A stretch of 64,000 nucleotides of DNA from Gammaproteobacteria bacterium (GCA_018815325.1 JAHIYE010000009.1:62001-126000), one strand, 5' to 3'; numbered from the stretch's first letter, positions 44,057 through 53,277 are shown. Notes: a model not told the origin generated them from the sequence alone. Program-made: numbers and translations.

Positions 44057-44923
44057 ATGGACAACACTTCCCCCATCGAGACATCCAGCCCGGCGGCAGC
44101 ACCCACTCCGGTGCAGCCCAGGCCCTGGGTGCCGCCGGCAGCCAACGCACCGGCTGCGCCACCGCGCAAGCCGCAGTGGGAACGCTTCCTGCCCCTCATC
44201 GGTCCGGTGGTGTTGTTCATCCTGTGGGACCTGGCCGTCCGCACGGGCTTTATCAAGGCCCTGTTGCTGCCGCCACCGCTGGATGCGCTCGGTGCACTGG
44301 TCAATGGCCTGGCCGGTGGGCCCCTGCTGAAAGACTTTGCCGTCACAGTGTGGCGCACGGTCGAGGCCTTTCTGATTGCGGCGGTCATCGGCATGCCCCT
44401 GGGCGTGCTGCTGGGCAGCAACGAAAAAGCCTACCGCAGCGTGGAGTTCCTGATTGACTTCTTCCGCTCCACGCCTTCGTCGGCGCTGATCCCGCTGTTC
44501 CTGATGATCTTTGGCGTGTCCGATATCAACAAGGTCGCGATTGCCGCCTTTGGTGCCCTGCTGATCGTGGTCTTCAACAGCGCTTACGGTGTGATCAATG
44601 CCCGCAAGCAGCGCGTGATGGCGGCCAAGGTCATGGGGGCATCGCGCTGGCAAATCTTCAAGGACGTGCTGGTGTGGGAAAGCCTGCAACCGAGCTTCGT
44701 GGGCTTGCGCTCAGCCGTTTCGATGGCACTGGTGATCGTGATCGTGGCCGAGATGTTCATTGGTGCCGACAGTGGTCTGGGCAACCGCATCATCAATTCG
44801 CAGCAGGTGATGAACGTGAAGGACATGTATGCCTCCATCCTGGCGGCCGGCGCGCTGGGCTACGCGCTCAACATCCTGTTCCTGATGGCCGAGCGCCGCA
44901 TCGTGCACTGGAGTGGCAGATGA
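44057..44923 (+). CDS. ABC transporter permease (NitT/TauT type), 288 aa
   Basis: After a proline-rich cytoplasmic N-terminus of ~50 residues, six transmembrane segments follow. The EAA loop reads VMGASRWQIFKDVLVWESLQPSFVGLRSAVSMAL. This is the nitrate/sulfonate-type permease pattern. It is paired with the binding protein upstream (5 bp) and the ATPase 84 bp downstream. Confidence 0.88.
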   Translation: MDNTSPIETSSPAAAPTPVQPRPWVPPAANAPAAPPRKPQWERFLPLIGPVVLFILWDLAVRTGFIKALLLPPPLDALGALVNGLAGGPLLKDFAVTVWRTVEAFLIAAVIGMPLGVLLGSNEKAYRSVEFLIDFFRSTPSSALIPLFLMIFGVSDINKVAIAAFGALLIVVFNSAYGVINARKQRVMAAKVMGASRWQIFKDVLVWESLQPSFVGLRSAVSMALVIVIVAEMFIGADSGLGNRIINSQQVMNVKDMYASILAAGALGYALNILFLMAERRIVHWSGR

Positions 44924-45007
44924 GAGCAACACCCAGCCCTAGCGCCCCATGCACCGATAGCGGCCTGGCGGCCACCTCCCCCGAACACAGCCCCTGGAGA
45001 ATCTGAT

Positions 45008-45829
45008 ATGTCTGCCGTACTCAACGCCCCGTTCTTCGCTGATGTCCCGCAGCCGGTCTTCAAGCCCGGCCCGGCCGGCACGCACATCACCATTCGTGGC
45101 CTCACCAAGTACTTTGCCGGCTGGCCGCTGTACGATCAGTTTGATCTCGACATCCCCAAGCACAAGATCGTCTCGGTGTTCGGCCCCAACGGTTGCGGCA
45201 AGTCCACGCTGATCAACATGATTGCGGGTCTGGTGCCTATCGACAGTGGCGAGATCCTGTTCGACGGCAAGAGCCTGAAGGACACCAAGATCGGCTACGT
45301 CTTCCAGAACTACCGCGAGGCCATGTTCCCCTGGATGCGCACCATCGACAACATCGCTTACCCGCTCAAGCTCGAAGGCAGAAGCAAGGCGGAAGTCGAT
45401 CGCCGCATGGCCGAGCTGGTTGCCTCTTTCGATGTGAAGTTCGACCTGAACCGCTATCCCTATGAGTTGTCAGGCGGCCAGCAGCAAACCGCATCCATCA
45501 TGCGTGCACTGGCCAACAACCCCGAGGTGCTGTTCCTTGATGAACCCTTCTCGGCCCTTGACTTCGAGATGACGCTGTTCATCCGCGAGAAGCTGCAGGA
45601 AGTGTTCATGCAGACCGGCACCACCATGCTGCTGGTGTCGCACGACCTGGAGGAAGCCGTTTACCTGGCCGACCAGGTGCTGCTGCTGACCAAGCGCCCC
45701 ACCCGGGTTGCCGAAATCCTGCCCTACGGCGATGCCCGGCCACGCACAGTCGAAACCCTGTCGGAGCCCAGCTTCATCAGCACCAAGAAGCGCAGCCTGG
45801 AGATCTTCCAGCGCGAGGTACGGCGCTAA
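45008..45829 (+). CDS. ABC transporter ATP-binding protein (NitT/TauT type), 273 aa
   Basis: Walker A GPNGCGKST, signature LSGGQQQTASIMRALA and Walker B VLFLDEPFSALDFEM are all present. A threonine replaces the usual arginine in the signature's QRxxIA segment, a mild variant. It completes a three-component importer with the two genes upstream and ends convergently 14 bp from the TetR gene. Confidence 0.9.
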   Translation: MSAVLNAPFFADVPQPVFKPGPAGTHITIRGLTKYFAGWPLYDQFDLDIPKHKIVSVFGPNGCGKSTLINMIAGLVPIDSGEILFDGKSLKDTKIGYVFQNYREAMFPWMRTIDNIAYPLKLEGRSKAEVDRRMAELVASFDVKFDLNRYPYELSGGQQQTASIMRALANNPEVLFLDEPFSALDFEMTLFIREKLQEVFMQTGTTMLLVSHDLEEAVYLADQVLLLTKRPTRVAEILPYGDARPRTVETLSEPSFISTKKRSLEIFQREVRR

Positions 45830-45843
45830 TGTCACACGCCCGG

Positions 45844-46512
45844 CTAGCCTTCAGGCGCGAGAAAGGCCGCAAGCATGGCGCGTGTGAGCTTGCGGTGCTC
45901 CCGCTGCCAGGCAGCTTTGTGCAAATCCCTGTTGAAGATGCGCGAAAGCGTGAAGGCATGCGCACGGCCATAGTAAGAGAGGCTGACCATCACCACGTAG
46001 AGGTGCAGCGCATCGACACCCGCCCGCACCTCACCCGTGGCCGCCCCCCGGGAGAGCAGTTTGCGGATAAGGCCCAACACCGGCGAGGCCATTTTGGGAA
46101 TCCGCCCGGACCGTGCGAGGTACCGGGCTTCGTTCAGGTTCTCGAAAGCCAGCAGCTTGCGCAGCTTCGGGTGCGCAGCGAAATGGTCCGCCACAAAGTC
46201 AAAGATGCACAGCAAGCCCTCCGTCGGCGGCAGTGCATTCGCATCAATCTGCAGTTCGTCGTGCCGCAATTCCGCCAGCACGGTTTCCAGCACCGTGACG
46301 TAGAGATCGTCCTTGCTCCCGTAGTAGTGGTACAGCATGCGGATGTTGATGCCAGCACGCTGCGCAATCCGCTCGGTGCGGGCACCGCTGTGACCGTGTG
46401 TGGAGAACTCATCAACAGCGGCTTGCAGCAGGCGCGCGCGCGCGCGCGCCGGATCACGCTTCGCACAGGCCTCGTCGAGGGCCGGCACCTTGCCGGATGA
46501 ACCCGATGTCAA
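45844..46512 (-). CDS. TetR-family transcriptional regulator, 222 aa
   Basis: The helix-turn-helix reads LLQAAVDEFSTHGHSGARTERIAQRAGINIRMLYHYYGSKDDLY (residues ~28-71). The C-terminus fits the RutR-like/TetR_C group involved in nitrogen-ring catabolism, though this is a soft match. Its start overlaps the amidase stop (ATGA), so it is cotranscribed with the hydrolase and amidase. A (GC)9 tract encodes RARARAR at residues ~22-28, just before the DNA-binding helices. Confidence 0.87.
   Translation of the reverse strand: MTSGSSGKVPALDEACAKRDPARARARLLQAAVDEFSTHGHSGARTERIAQRAGINIRMLYHYYGSKDDLYVTVLETVLAELRHDELQIDANALPPTEGLLCIFDFVADHFAAHPKLRKLLAFENLNEARYLARSGRIPKMASPVLGLIRKLLSRGAATGEVRAGVDALHLYVVMVSLSYYGRAHAFTLSRIFNRDLHKAAWQREHRKLTRAMLAAFLAPEG
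46432..46449. repeat. (GC)9 dinucleotide tract inside TetR gene
   Basis: Nine uninterrupted GC units at 46432-46449 encode alternating Ala/Arg near the N-terminus of the TetR regulator. Slippage by one unit would shift the frame and abolish the protein. Confidence 0.8.
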
Positions 46513-47702
46513 AACGGCCTCCTTTCTATTTCTGTTTGCGCGAGCGCGACCGCCAGAGCCAACAGACGTTCGTCCTGACCGGGCGCGGCGATGAAGGAGA
46601 CGCCCGCCGGCAGGCCATGCACATGCGCGAGCGGCAACACCACCTGCGGCAAGCCTGCATGCCCCGCCAGGGAGCCAAGTGCCAGGGCACGCTCATAGAA
46701 AGCGCCACGCGCCACAGCGCCAGCCGTCACGGGCAACGCCACGCCGGGTGCAGCGGGCAGCAGCCAGGCCTCATCGGGCCCCAGCCGGGCCACGAGCTCA
46801 CTTGCCATCTTCTGGCGCCAGTGGCGCAATGGCGCCTCCAGGGCGGGGTCGAGCGCCAGCGCACTCGCGAAGCGCGGGGTGATCGCTGGCCCAAAGACGG
46901 GCTGTCGCTCGCGTATCCAGGGGCCCAGACTCTCACGGATTTCGAGCCCCTGCAGCACGGTGTAAGCCCCCAGCGCCTCGCGCCAGGGCGCTCCAAAGGC
47001 CTGGCGCGACTCCGTGATACCGGCCGCGAGTGCCCACGCGCTCAATGCCTGCTCAACGTCAGGCTCTGCCAGTGCGAGCGCGTCTTCAGCCAAACACAGC
47101 CGCAATGGCGCAGCCAGAGGCCGGCGCTGTACGCCGAACAGCACGTCGCCGGCATCGCGCAGCAGCGCTGCATCGCGTGCAAACCAGCCGACGGTGTCGT
47201 AGCTGGACGCGAACGGCAGTACGCCGGACAGGGGGATACGCCCGTGCGTCGGCCGCATGGCATAGGCCCCGCAGTAGGAAGCGGGTACACGCACCGAGCC
47301 GCCCGTGTCGGTACCCAGCGCAAGGTCTGCCTCGCTGCCCGCCACCGCCACGGCGGAGCCGCTGGACGAACCGCCTGGCAACCTGTCCGGCGCGGCAGGG
47401 TTGCGCGGCGTGCCATGGAACGCATTCTCGCCCTCCAGGCTGAAGGCCAGTTCATCCGTGACCGTCTTGCCGATGACGCATGCACCGGCAGCGCGCAGCG
47501 CCGCCACGCAAAACGCGTCCTCCGTGGGAGTGGCGTGGCTGGCGGCCCAATCAGGGTTGCCGCAGGTCGTCGGCGTGCCGGCCACGTTGATCAGGTCCTT
47601 GACGGCCACGCGCACGCCATCCAGCACGCCAGTGCCAGTGGCCTCGCGCAGACAGCGTGGCCCGGGCACAAAGGCACCTGAAGGAGATGAGGATGCACTC
47701 AT
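46509..47702 (-). CDS. Amidase-signature family hydrolase, 397 aa
   Basis: The amidase triad is visible: lysine in VRVAVKDLINVAGTPTT, the serines in PGGSSSGSAVAV, and GTDTGGSVRVPASYCG. It is shorter than AtzE and has no C-terminal allophanate domain, so it is not AtzF. The ATG at 47702 overlaps the stop of the cysteine hydrolase (ATGA), and its own stop overlaps the TetR start. Together with that hydrolase it probably acts on a small amide or ureide. Confidence 0.88.
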   Translation of the reverse strand: MSASSSPSGAFVPGPRCLREATGTGVLDGVRVAVKDLINVAGTPTTCGNPDWAASHATPTEDAFCVAALRAAGACVIGKTVTDELAFSLEGENAFHGTPRNPAAPDRLPGGSSSGSAVAVAGSEADLALGTDTGGSVRVPASYCGAYAMRPTHGRIPLSGVLPFASSYDTVGWFARDAALLRDAGDVLFGVQRRPLAAPLRLCLAEDALALAEPDVEQALSAWALAAGITESRQAFGAPWREALGAYTVLQGLEIRESLGPWIRERQPVFGPAITPRFASALALDPALEAPLRHWRQKMASELVARLGPDEAWLLPAAPGVALPVTAGAVARGAFYERALALGSLAGHAGLPQVVLPLAHVHGLPAGVSFIAAPGQDERLLALAVALAQTEIERRPF

Positions 47703-48499
47703 TGGTTCGGCAACGCTTTCAGAACCTGTGTGGAGTCGGTCACGAAGCCGAAGCACTTCTTCACGTTCCAGATCGTCGCTTCGGCACAAAAGTCGGGCGA
47801 GCTGGTGGCACAACAGTCCTCCAGCATGAGGCAACCGTAGCCGAGGAAGTTCGCATCGGTGAGCGTGTGCAATACGCACTGGTCGGTGTTGCAGCCCGCG
47901 AACAGGATGCTCTTGATGCCCAGGTTGCGCAGCATGCTGTCCAGCGGCGTGTCCCAGAAGCCGCTGATGCGGTGCTTGTCCACACAGTAGTCACCATCGA
48001 CGGGCTTGAGTTCATCGACCACCGCGGCGGCCCAGGCGCCTTTCTCCAGCACATTGCCACCACCACCGGGCAGCGGGTAACCCAGGCCGACGCCGGCGCC
48101 GCCATTGTCGTAGAGGTGGATCTGGTTGGGCGGCATATTGGCCAGGTCGGGCCGGTTGCCCCAGTTCACCCAGATCACGGGCACCCCAGCCGTGCGCAGC
48201 GCGGGCAACAGCTTTTGCAGCGGGGCAATGGGCGTGCGGTCCGCGGTGTAGTCCAGGCCCAGCGAATCGACCCAGCCACCCTGGGCACAAAAATCGTTCT
48301 GCAGATCAATGATGACGATGGCGGTGCGGCGCAGGTCCAGCACCACGTTCTGCGGCTGCGCGGTGATGCGCGCGCGCAGGGGCGCGGGTGGCTCCGTGGA
48401 CATATCAACCTCATGCTCGCTTGCAACCCAGTAGTACTGGTGGCCGAGACCGAGACTGCCTTCGGGGCGGTTATCGGGAAGGTAGGGGTGACGTTTCAT
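47699..48499 (-). CDS. Isochorismatase-fold cysteine hydrolase, 266 aa
   Basis: The family triad can be placed: D in AIVIIDLQNDFCAQGG, K in VDKHRISGFW and the nucleophile C in AGCNTDQCVLHTL (second cysteine). Biuret hydrolase, ureidoacrylate hydrolase and N-carbamoylsarcosine amidase share this pattern and a glycine-rich insertion (GGAGVGLGYPLPGGGGN here). The exact substrate is not known. It is divergent from the BMP transporter across ~180 bp and starts the leftward hydrolase/amidase/TetR operon. Confidence 0.87.
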   Translation of the reverse strand: MKRHPYLPDNRPEGSLGLGHQYYWVASEHEVDMSTEPPAPLRARITAQPQNVVLDLRRTAIVIIDLQNDFCAQGGWVDSLGLDYTADRTPIAPLQKLLPALRTAGVPVIWVNWGNRPDLANMPPNQIHLYDNGGAGVGLGYPLPGGGGNVLEKGAWAAAVVDELKPVDGDYCVDKHRISGFWDTPLDSMLRNLGIKSILFAGCNTDQCVLHTLTDANFLGYGCLMLEDCCATSSPDFCAEATIWNVKKCFGFVTDSTQVLKALPNQ

Positions 48500-48545
48500 C
48501 GTGGCTCCGTTTGCGTTCGGTTAAAGGGCATGCACCGCCGCAAGT

Positions 48546-48561
48546 TGGTGCGAACGCACCA
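48546..48561. promoter_or_regulatory. 16-bp palindrome in divergent hydrolase/BMP promoter region
   Basis: TGGTGCGAACGCACCA has perfect 6-bp arms around GAAC. It lies 40 bp upstream of the -24 element of the sigma-54 promoter at 48601. A similar sequence occurs at 41012 before the allophanate hydrolase gene. Confidence 0.6.
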
Positions 48562-48600
48562 TTTGCGGGCCGACTTCGACCGCCAACGGCACATAAACAC

Positions 48601-48615
48601 TGGCACTGTTATTGC
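48601..48615 (+). promoter_or_regulatory. Sigma-54 promoter for BMP-type transporter operon
   Basis: TGGCACTGTTATTGC is an exact TGGCAC-N5-TTGC match with GG-N10-GC spacing. Initiation near 48627 gives a ~50-nt leader containing an AAGTAA...TTACTT inverted repeat and GAAAGG before the ATG at 48678. Confidence 0.78.
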
Positions 48616-48677
48616 AGGGCATGGCTCTGTAAGTAATTAGTTATTTACTTCACTCATCACTAAGCGAAAGGTATGCC

Positions 48678-49658
48678 ATGAAGATTTCATTCCCGTCTCG
48701 TCGCAATTTCACCCTGGCCGCCGCAGCGGCCGCCGCCCTGGTGTTGACGCCCATGGCGTATGCAGCAGACCCGCTGGCCGTGGGCATCCTGATCCCGGGC
48801 TCCAAATCGGACAAAGGCTGGATGGAATCCGGCTACGATGGTCTGGTCGCCGCGCAGAAGGAGTACGGCGACAAGATCAAGGTGCAGATGATTGAAAACA
48901 TCAACTACGCCGATATGGAGCAGGCCCTGACAAACCTCGCCTCCAAGAACAAGCTGGTGATTGGCGTGGGTGGCCAGACGCAGGCCGCCGTGATGAAGGT
49001 TGCCAAGCGCTTTCCCAACACCAAGTTTTCCATCGTGGGCGGCAACAAGGCAGAAGATATGCCGAACGTGGCGGGCTACGATGTGAAGCAGGCTGAAATT
49101 GCCTTCGTCGCCGGTGCCGCCGCCGCGATGTTATCGAAGAACGGCGCCGTGAGCTACGTGGGTGGCATGGAGATCCCCTCAATCGTGAACGCCGGCAAGG
49201 AGTTCGGCAACGGGGCCAAGTACATCAATCCTAAGATCAAGTACTTCGAGAACTACACGGGTGACTTTGACAACGTAGCGAAGTCCAAGGAAGCCACCCT
49301 CGCCGCCATTGCGCAAGGCGCCGACGTCCACTACCACATCCTCAACCTGGGTCTGCGCGGCATGGAGCAGGCGGCCAAGGAGAAAGGCACGAAGATCGTC
49401 GGCAGCTATACCGACCGCTGCGGCACCGACCCGCTGTACAACGCGTACAGCATCACGGGTGTGGGCTACCAGGTGCAGTACGCCATTTCCGAGGCTGCAA
49501 AAGGCTCGTGGAAAGCTGGCTACAAGCCGTTCGGTCTGGCCATGGGCGCCAAAGCTTCGGACATGGTCGTGTGCGGTGCCACACCTGAGATGAAGAAGAA
49601 GCTGGAAGAGATCAAGAAGGACATCCTCAGCGGCAAGATCAAGGTGCTGGAGGGCTGA
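48678..49658 (+). CDS. BMP-family ABC transporter substrate-binding protein, 326 aa
   Basis: A signal peptide (FTLAAAAAAALVLTPMAYAA) precedes a basic-membrane-protein/PnrA-type domain: AVGILIPGSKSDKGWMESGYDG, IVGGNKAEDMPNVAGYDVKQAEIAFVAGAAAAML and IVGSYTDRCGTDP. This class binds nucleosides, bases or related ring compounds. It is the first gene of a four-gene ABC operon under a sigma-54 promoter, so the ligand is probably a nitrogen-rich purine or ureide derivative. Confidence 0.9.
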   Translation: MKISFPSRRNFTLAAAAAAALVLTPMAYAADPLAVGILIPGSKSDKGWMESGYDGLVAAQKEYGDKIKVQMIENINYADMEQALTNLASKNKLVIGVGGQTQAAVMKVAKRFPNTKFSIVGGNKAEDMPNVAGYDVKQAEIAFVAGAAAAMLSKNGAVSYVGGMEIPSIVNAGKEFGNGAKYINPKIKYFENYTGDFDNVAKSKEATLAAIAQGADVHYHILNLGLRGMEQAAKEKGTKIVGSYTDRCGTDPLYNAYSITGVGYQVQYAISEAAKGSWKAGYKPFGLAMGAKASDMVVCGATPEMKKKLEEIKKDILSGKIKVLEG

Positions 49659-49663
49659 TCACC

Positions 49664-51280
49664 GTGCGTATCGAGGCTGTCACCGGTACGGGCGCAGGCG
49701 CACAGGCGACGCCACCCTCTGTGGCGCCGCTGCTGCGGCTGGAGGGTCTCGCCAAGCGTTTCGGCTCGCTGCAGGCGCTGGCGGATGTCTCGCTGGCGCT
49801 GATGCCGGGTGAGGTGCACTGCCTGCTCGGCGAGAACGGTGCCGGGAAGTCCACGCTGTGTAATCTGGTGTTTGGCGTGCACAGCCCGGACGCAGGGCAG
49901 ATGGAGCTCAACGGTGTGCCCTACACCCCGCGCTCGCCCGCTGATGCACTGGCCCATGGCATCGCGATGGTGCACCAGCATTTCAGCCTTGTACCGGACC
50001 TGACAGTCGTCGACAACATGCTGCTCGGCCAGTCTCACGGCGTACTAGACCGCCGTGGCTGGGCCGCCAGGCTGGACAACATGCGCGAGCGCTACGGTCT
50101 CGCGCTTGACCCGTATGCGCGCATCCAGGACCTGTCCGTGGGAGAGCGACAGCGCGTGGAGATCGTCAAGTGCCTGGTGCGCGAGCCCAAGCTGCTTGTG
50201 CTCGACGAGCCTACCGCCGTGCTGTTGCCCGAGGAAATAGAAGCGCTGCTCACGGTATGCGAACGCGTTGCTGCGCAGGGTTGCGGTGTGGTGCTCGTCA
50301 CGCACAAGCTGGCCGAGATCCGGCTGGTGGCACGCCGCGCGACCGTGTTGCGTGGCGGTCGCGTGGTCGCACGTTCAGATGCGCCAGCACAGGAAATTGA
50401 CATGCTGGTACGCGCCATGATCCAGCGCGAGCTGCAGGCAGCCGCTCCCGCCGTGACGCAGGCGCACGCCGTGAAAGCAGCACCCGAGACGCTGCCGCCT
50501 GGCGAGATGGCGCTGCTGGCCGACGGACTCACCGTTCGCGATGCGGATGGCGTGCTGCGCCTCGACAAGTTCACGCTGATGGTGGCGCCGGGCGAGATCG
50601 TCGCTGTCGCCGGGGTGGAAGGCAATGGCCAGAGCGAACTCGGCGCCGTGCTATCGGGCATGCTCAAACCGACCGAAGGACGCTTTCACATCTTCGGCGA
50701 AGAGATGACGGGCCGGCCACCCAAGACATTGACCGCCGCAGGCTGCGGCGTGGTACCCGAAGACCGCCACGCGCTTGCCTGTGTGCCGGGCATGAGTGTG
50801 GCCGAGAACATGATGCTGGACCGGCTGGGCAGCTTCCGCCGGCGCGGCCTGCTGGACCGCCAGGCACTCAACCAGGCGTCACGCGAGCTGATGCAACGGT
50901 TCGACGTACGCGCCGCAAGCCCGGATGTGGCCTTCGGTGGCCTCTCAGGCGGCAACCAGCAGAAGGCCGTGCTCGCACGCGAACTCACGCTCAATCCGCT
51001 GCGCTTTCTGCTTGCGGCACAAGCTACACGCGGCCTTGACGTCGGCGCGGTGGAGGCTATCTACGGGCATATCCGTGCGGTTGCCGCACGCGGCGTCGGT
51101 GTTTTGCTTATCTCGTCGGAACTCGATGAGCTGCTGGCAGTCGCCGACCGTATCGTGGTGCTCTACCGCGGTCGCCTGATGGGTATGTGCAAGGCCGACC
51201 CGGCCGAGCGTCCCCGCATCGGTGCCTGGATGGCTGGGCACGATGTCCGCACGCCGGTGCACGAAGAGGCCCTGGCATGA
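49664..51280 (+). CDS. ABC transporter, duplicated ATP-binding protein (BMP/sugar type), 538 aa
   Basis: The first nucleotide-binding domain has Walker A GENGAGKST and signature LSVGERQRVEIVKCL. The second has a degenerate Walker A (GVEGNGQSE) but signature LSGGNQQKAVLARELT, as is usual in this family. In the second Walker B, AAQATRGLDVGA replaces the common AxxPTRGLD (Gln for Pro). The start is GTG at 49664, five bases after the binding-protein stop. The stop overlaps the next start. Confidence 0.9.
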   Translation: MRIEAVTGTGAGAQATPPSVAPLLRLEGLAKRFGSLQALADVSLALMPGEVHCLLGENGAGKSTLCNLVFGVHSPDAGQMELNGVPYTPRSPADALAHGIAMVHQHFSLVPDLTVVDNMLLGQSHGVLDRRGWAARLDNMRERYGLALDPYARIQDLSVGERQRVEIVKCLVREPKLLVLDEPTAVLLPEEIEALLTVCERVAAQGCGVVLVTHKLAEIRLVARRATVLRGGRVVARSDAPAQEIDMLVRAMIQRELQAAAPAVTQAHAVKAAPETLPPGEMALLADGLTVRDADGVLRLDKFTLMVAPGEIVAVAGVEGNGQSELGAVLSGMLKPTEGRFHIFGEEMTGRPPKTLTAAGCGVVPEDRHALACVPGMSVAENMMLDRLGSFRRRGLLDRQALNQASRELMQRFDVRAASPDVAFGGLSGGNQQKAVLARELTLNPLRFLLAAQATRGLDVGAVEAIYGHIRAVAARGVGVLLISSELDELLAVADRIVVLYRGRLMGMCKADPAERPRIGAWMAGHDVRTPVHEEALA

Positions 51281-52356
51281 GCGCCGCACTCACTACGTGG
51301 CGCAGCCTGCGACCCGGTCCGGCGCTCGGCATGTCCGTGGCTGCCGTGGCGATCGCATTTCTGATCGGCGGAGTACTTGTCACGCTGATGGGCGTGCCCG
51401 TGGGCCAGGCAGTCGCGGCCTTCGCCGATGGCGCCTGGGGTTCGCCCTATGCGTTTGCGGCATCAATCAATCGCGCCTTGGTGCTGATGCTGGTCGGCCT
51501 GGGCTTTGTGCTGGCCGAGCGTGCGAACCTGACCAATGTAGGCGGGGAAGGTCAGATCGCAGTGGGCGGCATTGCTGCCGCCGCGTTCGCGCTCTGGCCG
51601 CCCGTGGCCGGCCTGCCGTTTGGCCTCGCTTTCATCGTGCCCATGCTCGGGGCCTGCCTCGCGGGCGCGCTGTGGGGCGGCATCGCAGGCATGCTGAAAG
51701 TCAAGGCAGGCACAAACGAAGTGATCGCAACGCTGTTGCTGTCGTTCATCGCGGTATGGATGGTCTACGGCAGCGTACAGAGCGAGCAGTTGCTGCGGCG
51801 TCCGATGACCACCTCAGCAACGCTGCCCGAATCGCTGGAAATTCCTGTTCCGACCCAGTTGCCACTGCTGTTCGGTGACGCTTCGATGCCCCTTCATGCA
51901 GGTTTGCCAATCGGCATCGTCTGCGCATTGGTCGTTGCTGTCGTACTGGGGTTTACGGTGCTCGGCCTGCGCCTGCGCGCAACCGGCCTGAACGCGCGCG
52001 CCGCGCGCCGCGCCGGCATGGCCGTGGACCGGCTGACCGTGGGCGTGCTGTGCGCCGCCGGTGCGCTCGGCGGACTGGCAGGTGCCTGCATGCTGCAAGG
52101 CGAGCAGTACACGCTGAAAGCCGGCTTTTCGTCCGGCTACGGCTTTGACGGCCTCGTCGTCGGTCTGCTTGCTCGCGGCTCGGTCCCCGGCGTGATTGCA
52201 GGCTCGCTGCTGTTCGGCTTCCTGCGTTCGGGTGGCATCAACATGGAAATGGTGGCGCGGGTGCCCACGGCGCTTGTCGTGGTGATCCAGGGCCTGATCA
52301 TCGTGATCCTGGCCGGCGCAGCGCTCGCCATCCAGCGCATGGAGGCCCGCAAATGA
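51277..52356 (+). CDS. ABC transporter permease (BMP/nucleoside type), subunit 1, 359 aa
   Basis: Eight to nine hydrophobic segments are present, with the family blocks RANLTNVGGEGQIAVGGIAAAAFAL and VKAGTNEVIATLLLSFIAVWM. GLRLRATGLNARAARRAGM is the coupling-helix region. It overlaps the ATPase gene (ATGA) and the second permease gene (ATGA). The two permeases form the translocation pore of the importer. Confidence 0.9.
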   Translation: MSAALTTWRSLRPGPALGMSVAAVAIAFLIGGVLVTLMGVPVGQAVAAFADGAWGSPYAFAASINRALVLMLVGLGFVLAERANLTNVGGEGQIAVGGIAAAAFALWPPVAGLPFGLAFIVPMLGACLAGALWGGIAGMLKVKAGTNEVIATLLLSFIAVWMVYGSVQSEQLLRRPMTTSATLPESLEIPVPTQLPLLFGDASMPLHAGLPIGIVCALVVAVVLGFTVLGLRLRATGLNARAARRAGMAVDRLTVGVLCAAGALGGLAGACMLQGEQYTLKAGFSSGYGFDGLVVGLLARGSVPGVIAGSLLFGFLRSGGINMEMVARVPTALVVVIQGLIIVILAGAALAIQRMEARK

Positions 52357-53276
52357 TGGATCCCGAACTCGCCGCCGTCTTCGTCGGCTCCAGCATTCGC
52401 CTCGCCGCACCGCTGTTGCTGGCGGCCACTGGCGAACTCGTGAGTGAGCGTGCCGGCGTCCTCAACATGAGTGTCGAAGGCATGATGCTCACCGGTGCCT
52501 TCGCAGGCGCCGTGGGCTCATGGGCCACGGGTTCACCACTCATTGGCCTTGCGTTCGGCATCCTGTGCGTGGTGCCCATAGCCTGGCTGCAGGCTTTCCT
52601 CAGCATCACGCTGCGCGCCAACCAGATCGTCACGGGCATCGGCATCAACATCCTGGTGCTGGGCGCCACCACGCTCGGTTACCGTGCACTGTTCGGCAGC
52701 CGCTCGCGCGCCGAGATCCCCGGGCTGGAGAAATGGGCGCCACCCGGCCTTGCGGACATCCCGGTACTGGGCGAGAACGTATTCCGCCAGACATGGCTGC
52801 TGTATCTGGCTGTGCTGCTCGTGATCGGTGTGGCCTGGGTCATGCGCTCGACGTCCATCGGACTGGCCGTGCATGCTGCAGGTACGGCACCTCAGGCTGC
52901 GGCGAACTCCGGGCTCAAGGTCACCCGCATCCGTTACGGCGCCGTCCTGTTTACCGGCTTCATGTCGGCGCTCGCGGGCTGCTTTCTCTCGATCGGCGAC
53001 ATCCACACCTTCACAGAAGGCATGACCAGCGGGGCGGGCTATCTGGCCATCGCCGCGGTGATCTTTGGCAACTGGCGCCTGGGGCGCACACTGCTCGCCT
53101 GTGGTCTTTTCGGCGCAGCCACTGCGCTGCAATTCCAGTTGCCGGCCATGGGGCTGCATATTCCCAACGCGCTGCTGATCATGCTGCCCTATGTGCTGGC
53201 GTTGCTGGCGGTCGGTGGGCTGGTCGGCCGGCAGGTCGCCCCTGCGGCGCTTACCCAACCTTACACGGGTCACTGA
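52353..53276 (+). CDS. ABC transporter permease (BMP/nucleoside type), subunit 2, 307 aa
   Basis: Eight or more membrane segments are present. LVSERAGVLNMSVEGMMLTGAF near residue 28 and LRANQIVTGIGINILVLG are signatures of the second permease of PnrA/nucleoside-type importers. AAGTAPQAAANSGLKVTRIRYGAVLFTGFMSALAG holds the ATPase contact. The AtzG-like gene begins two bases after its stop, linking transport to catabolism. Confidence 0.9.
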   Translation: MMDPELAAVFVGSSIRLAAPLLLAATGELVSERAGVLNMSVEGMMLTGAFAGAVGSWATGSPLIGLAFGILCVVPIAWLQAFLSITLRANQIVTGIGINILVLGATTLGYRALFGSRSRAEIPGLEKWAPPGLADIPVLGENVFRQTWLLYLAVLLVIGVAWVMRSTSIGLAVHAAGTAPQAAANSGLKVTRIRYGAVLFTGFMSALAGCFLSIGDIHTFTEGMTSGAGYLAIAAVIFGNWRLGRTLLACGLFGAATALQFQLPAMGLHIPNALLIMLPYVLALLAVGGLVGRQVAPAALTQPYTGH

Positions 53277-53277
53277 C

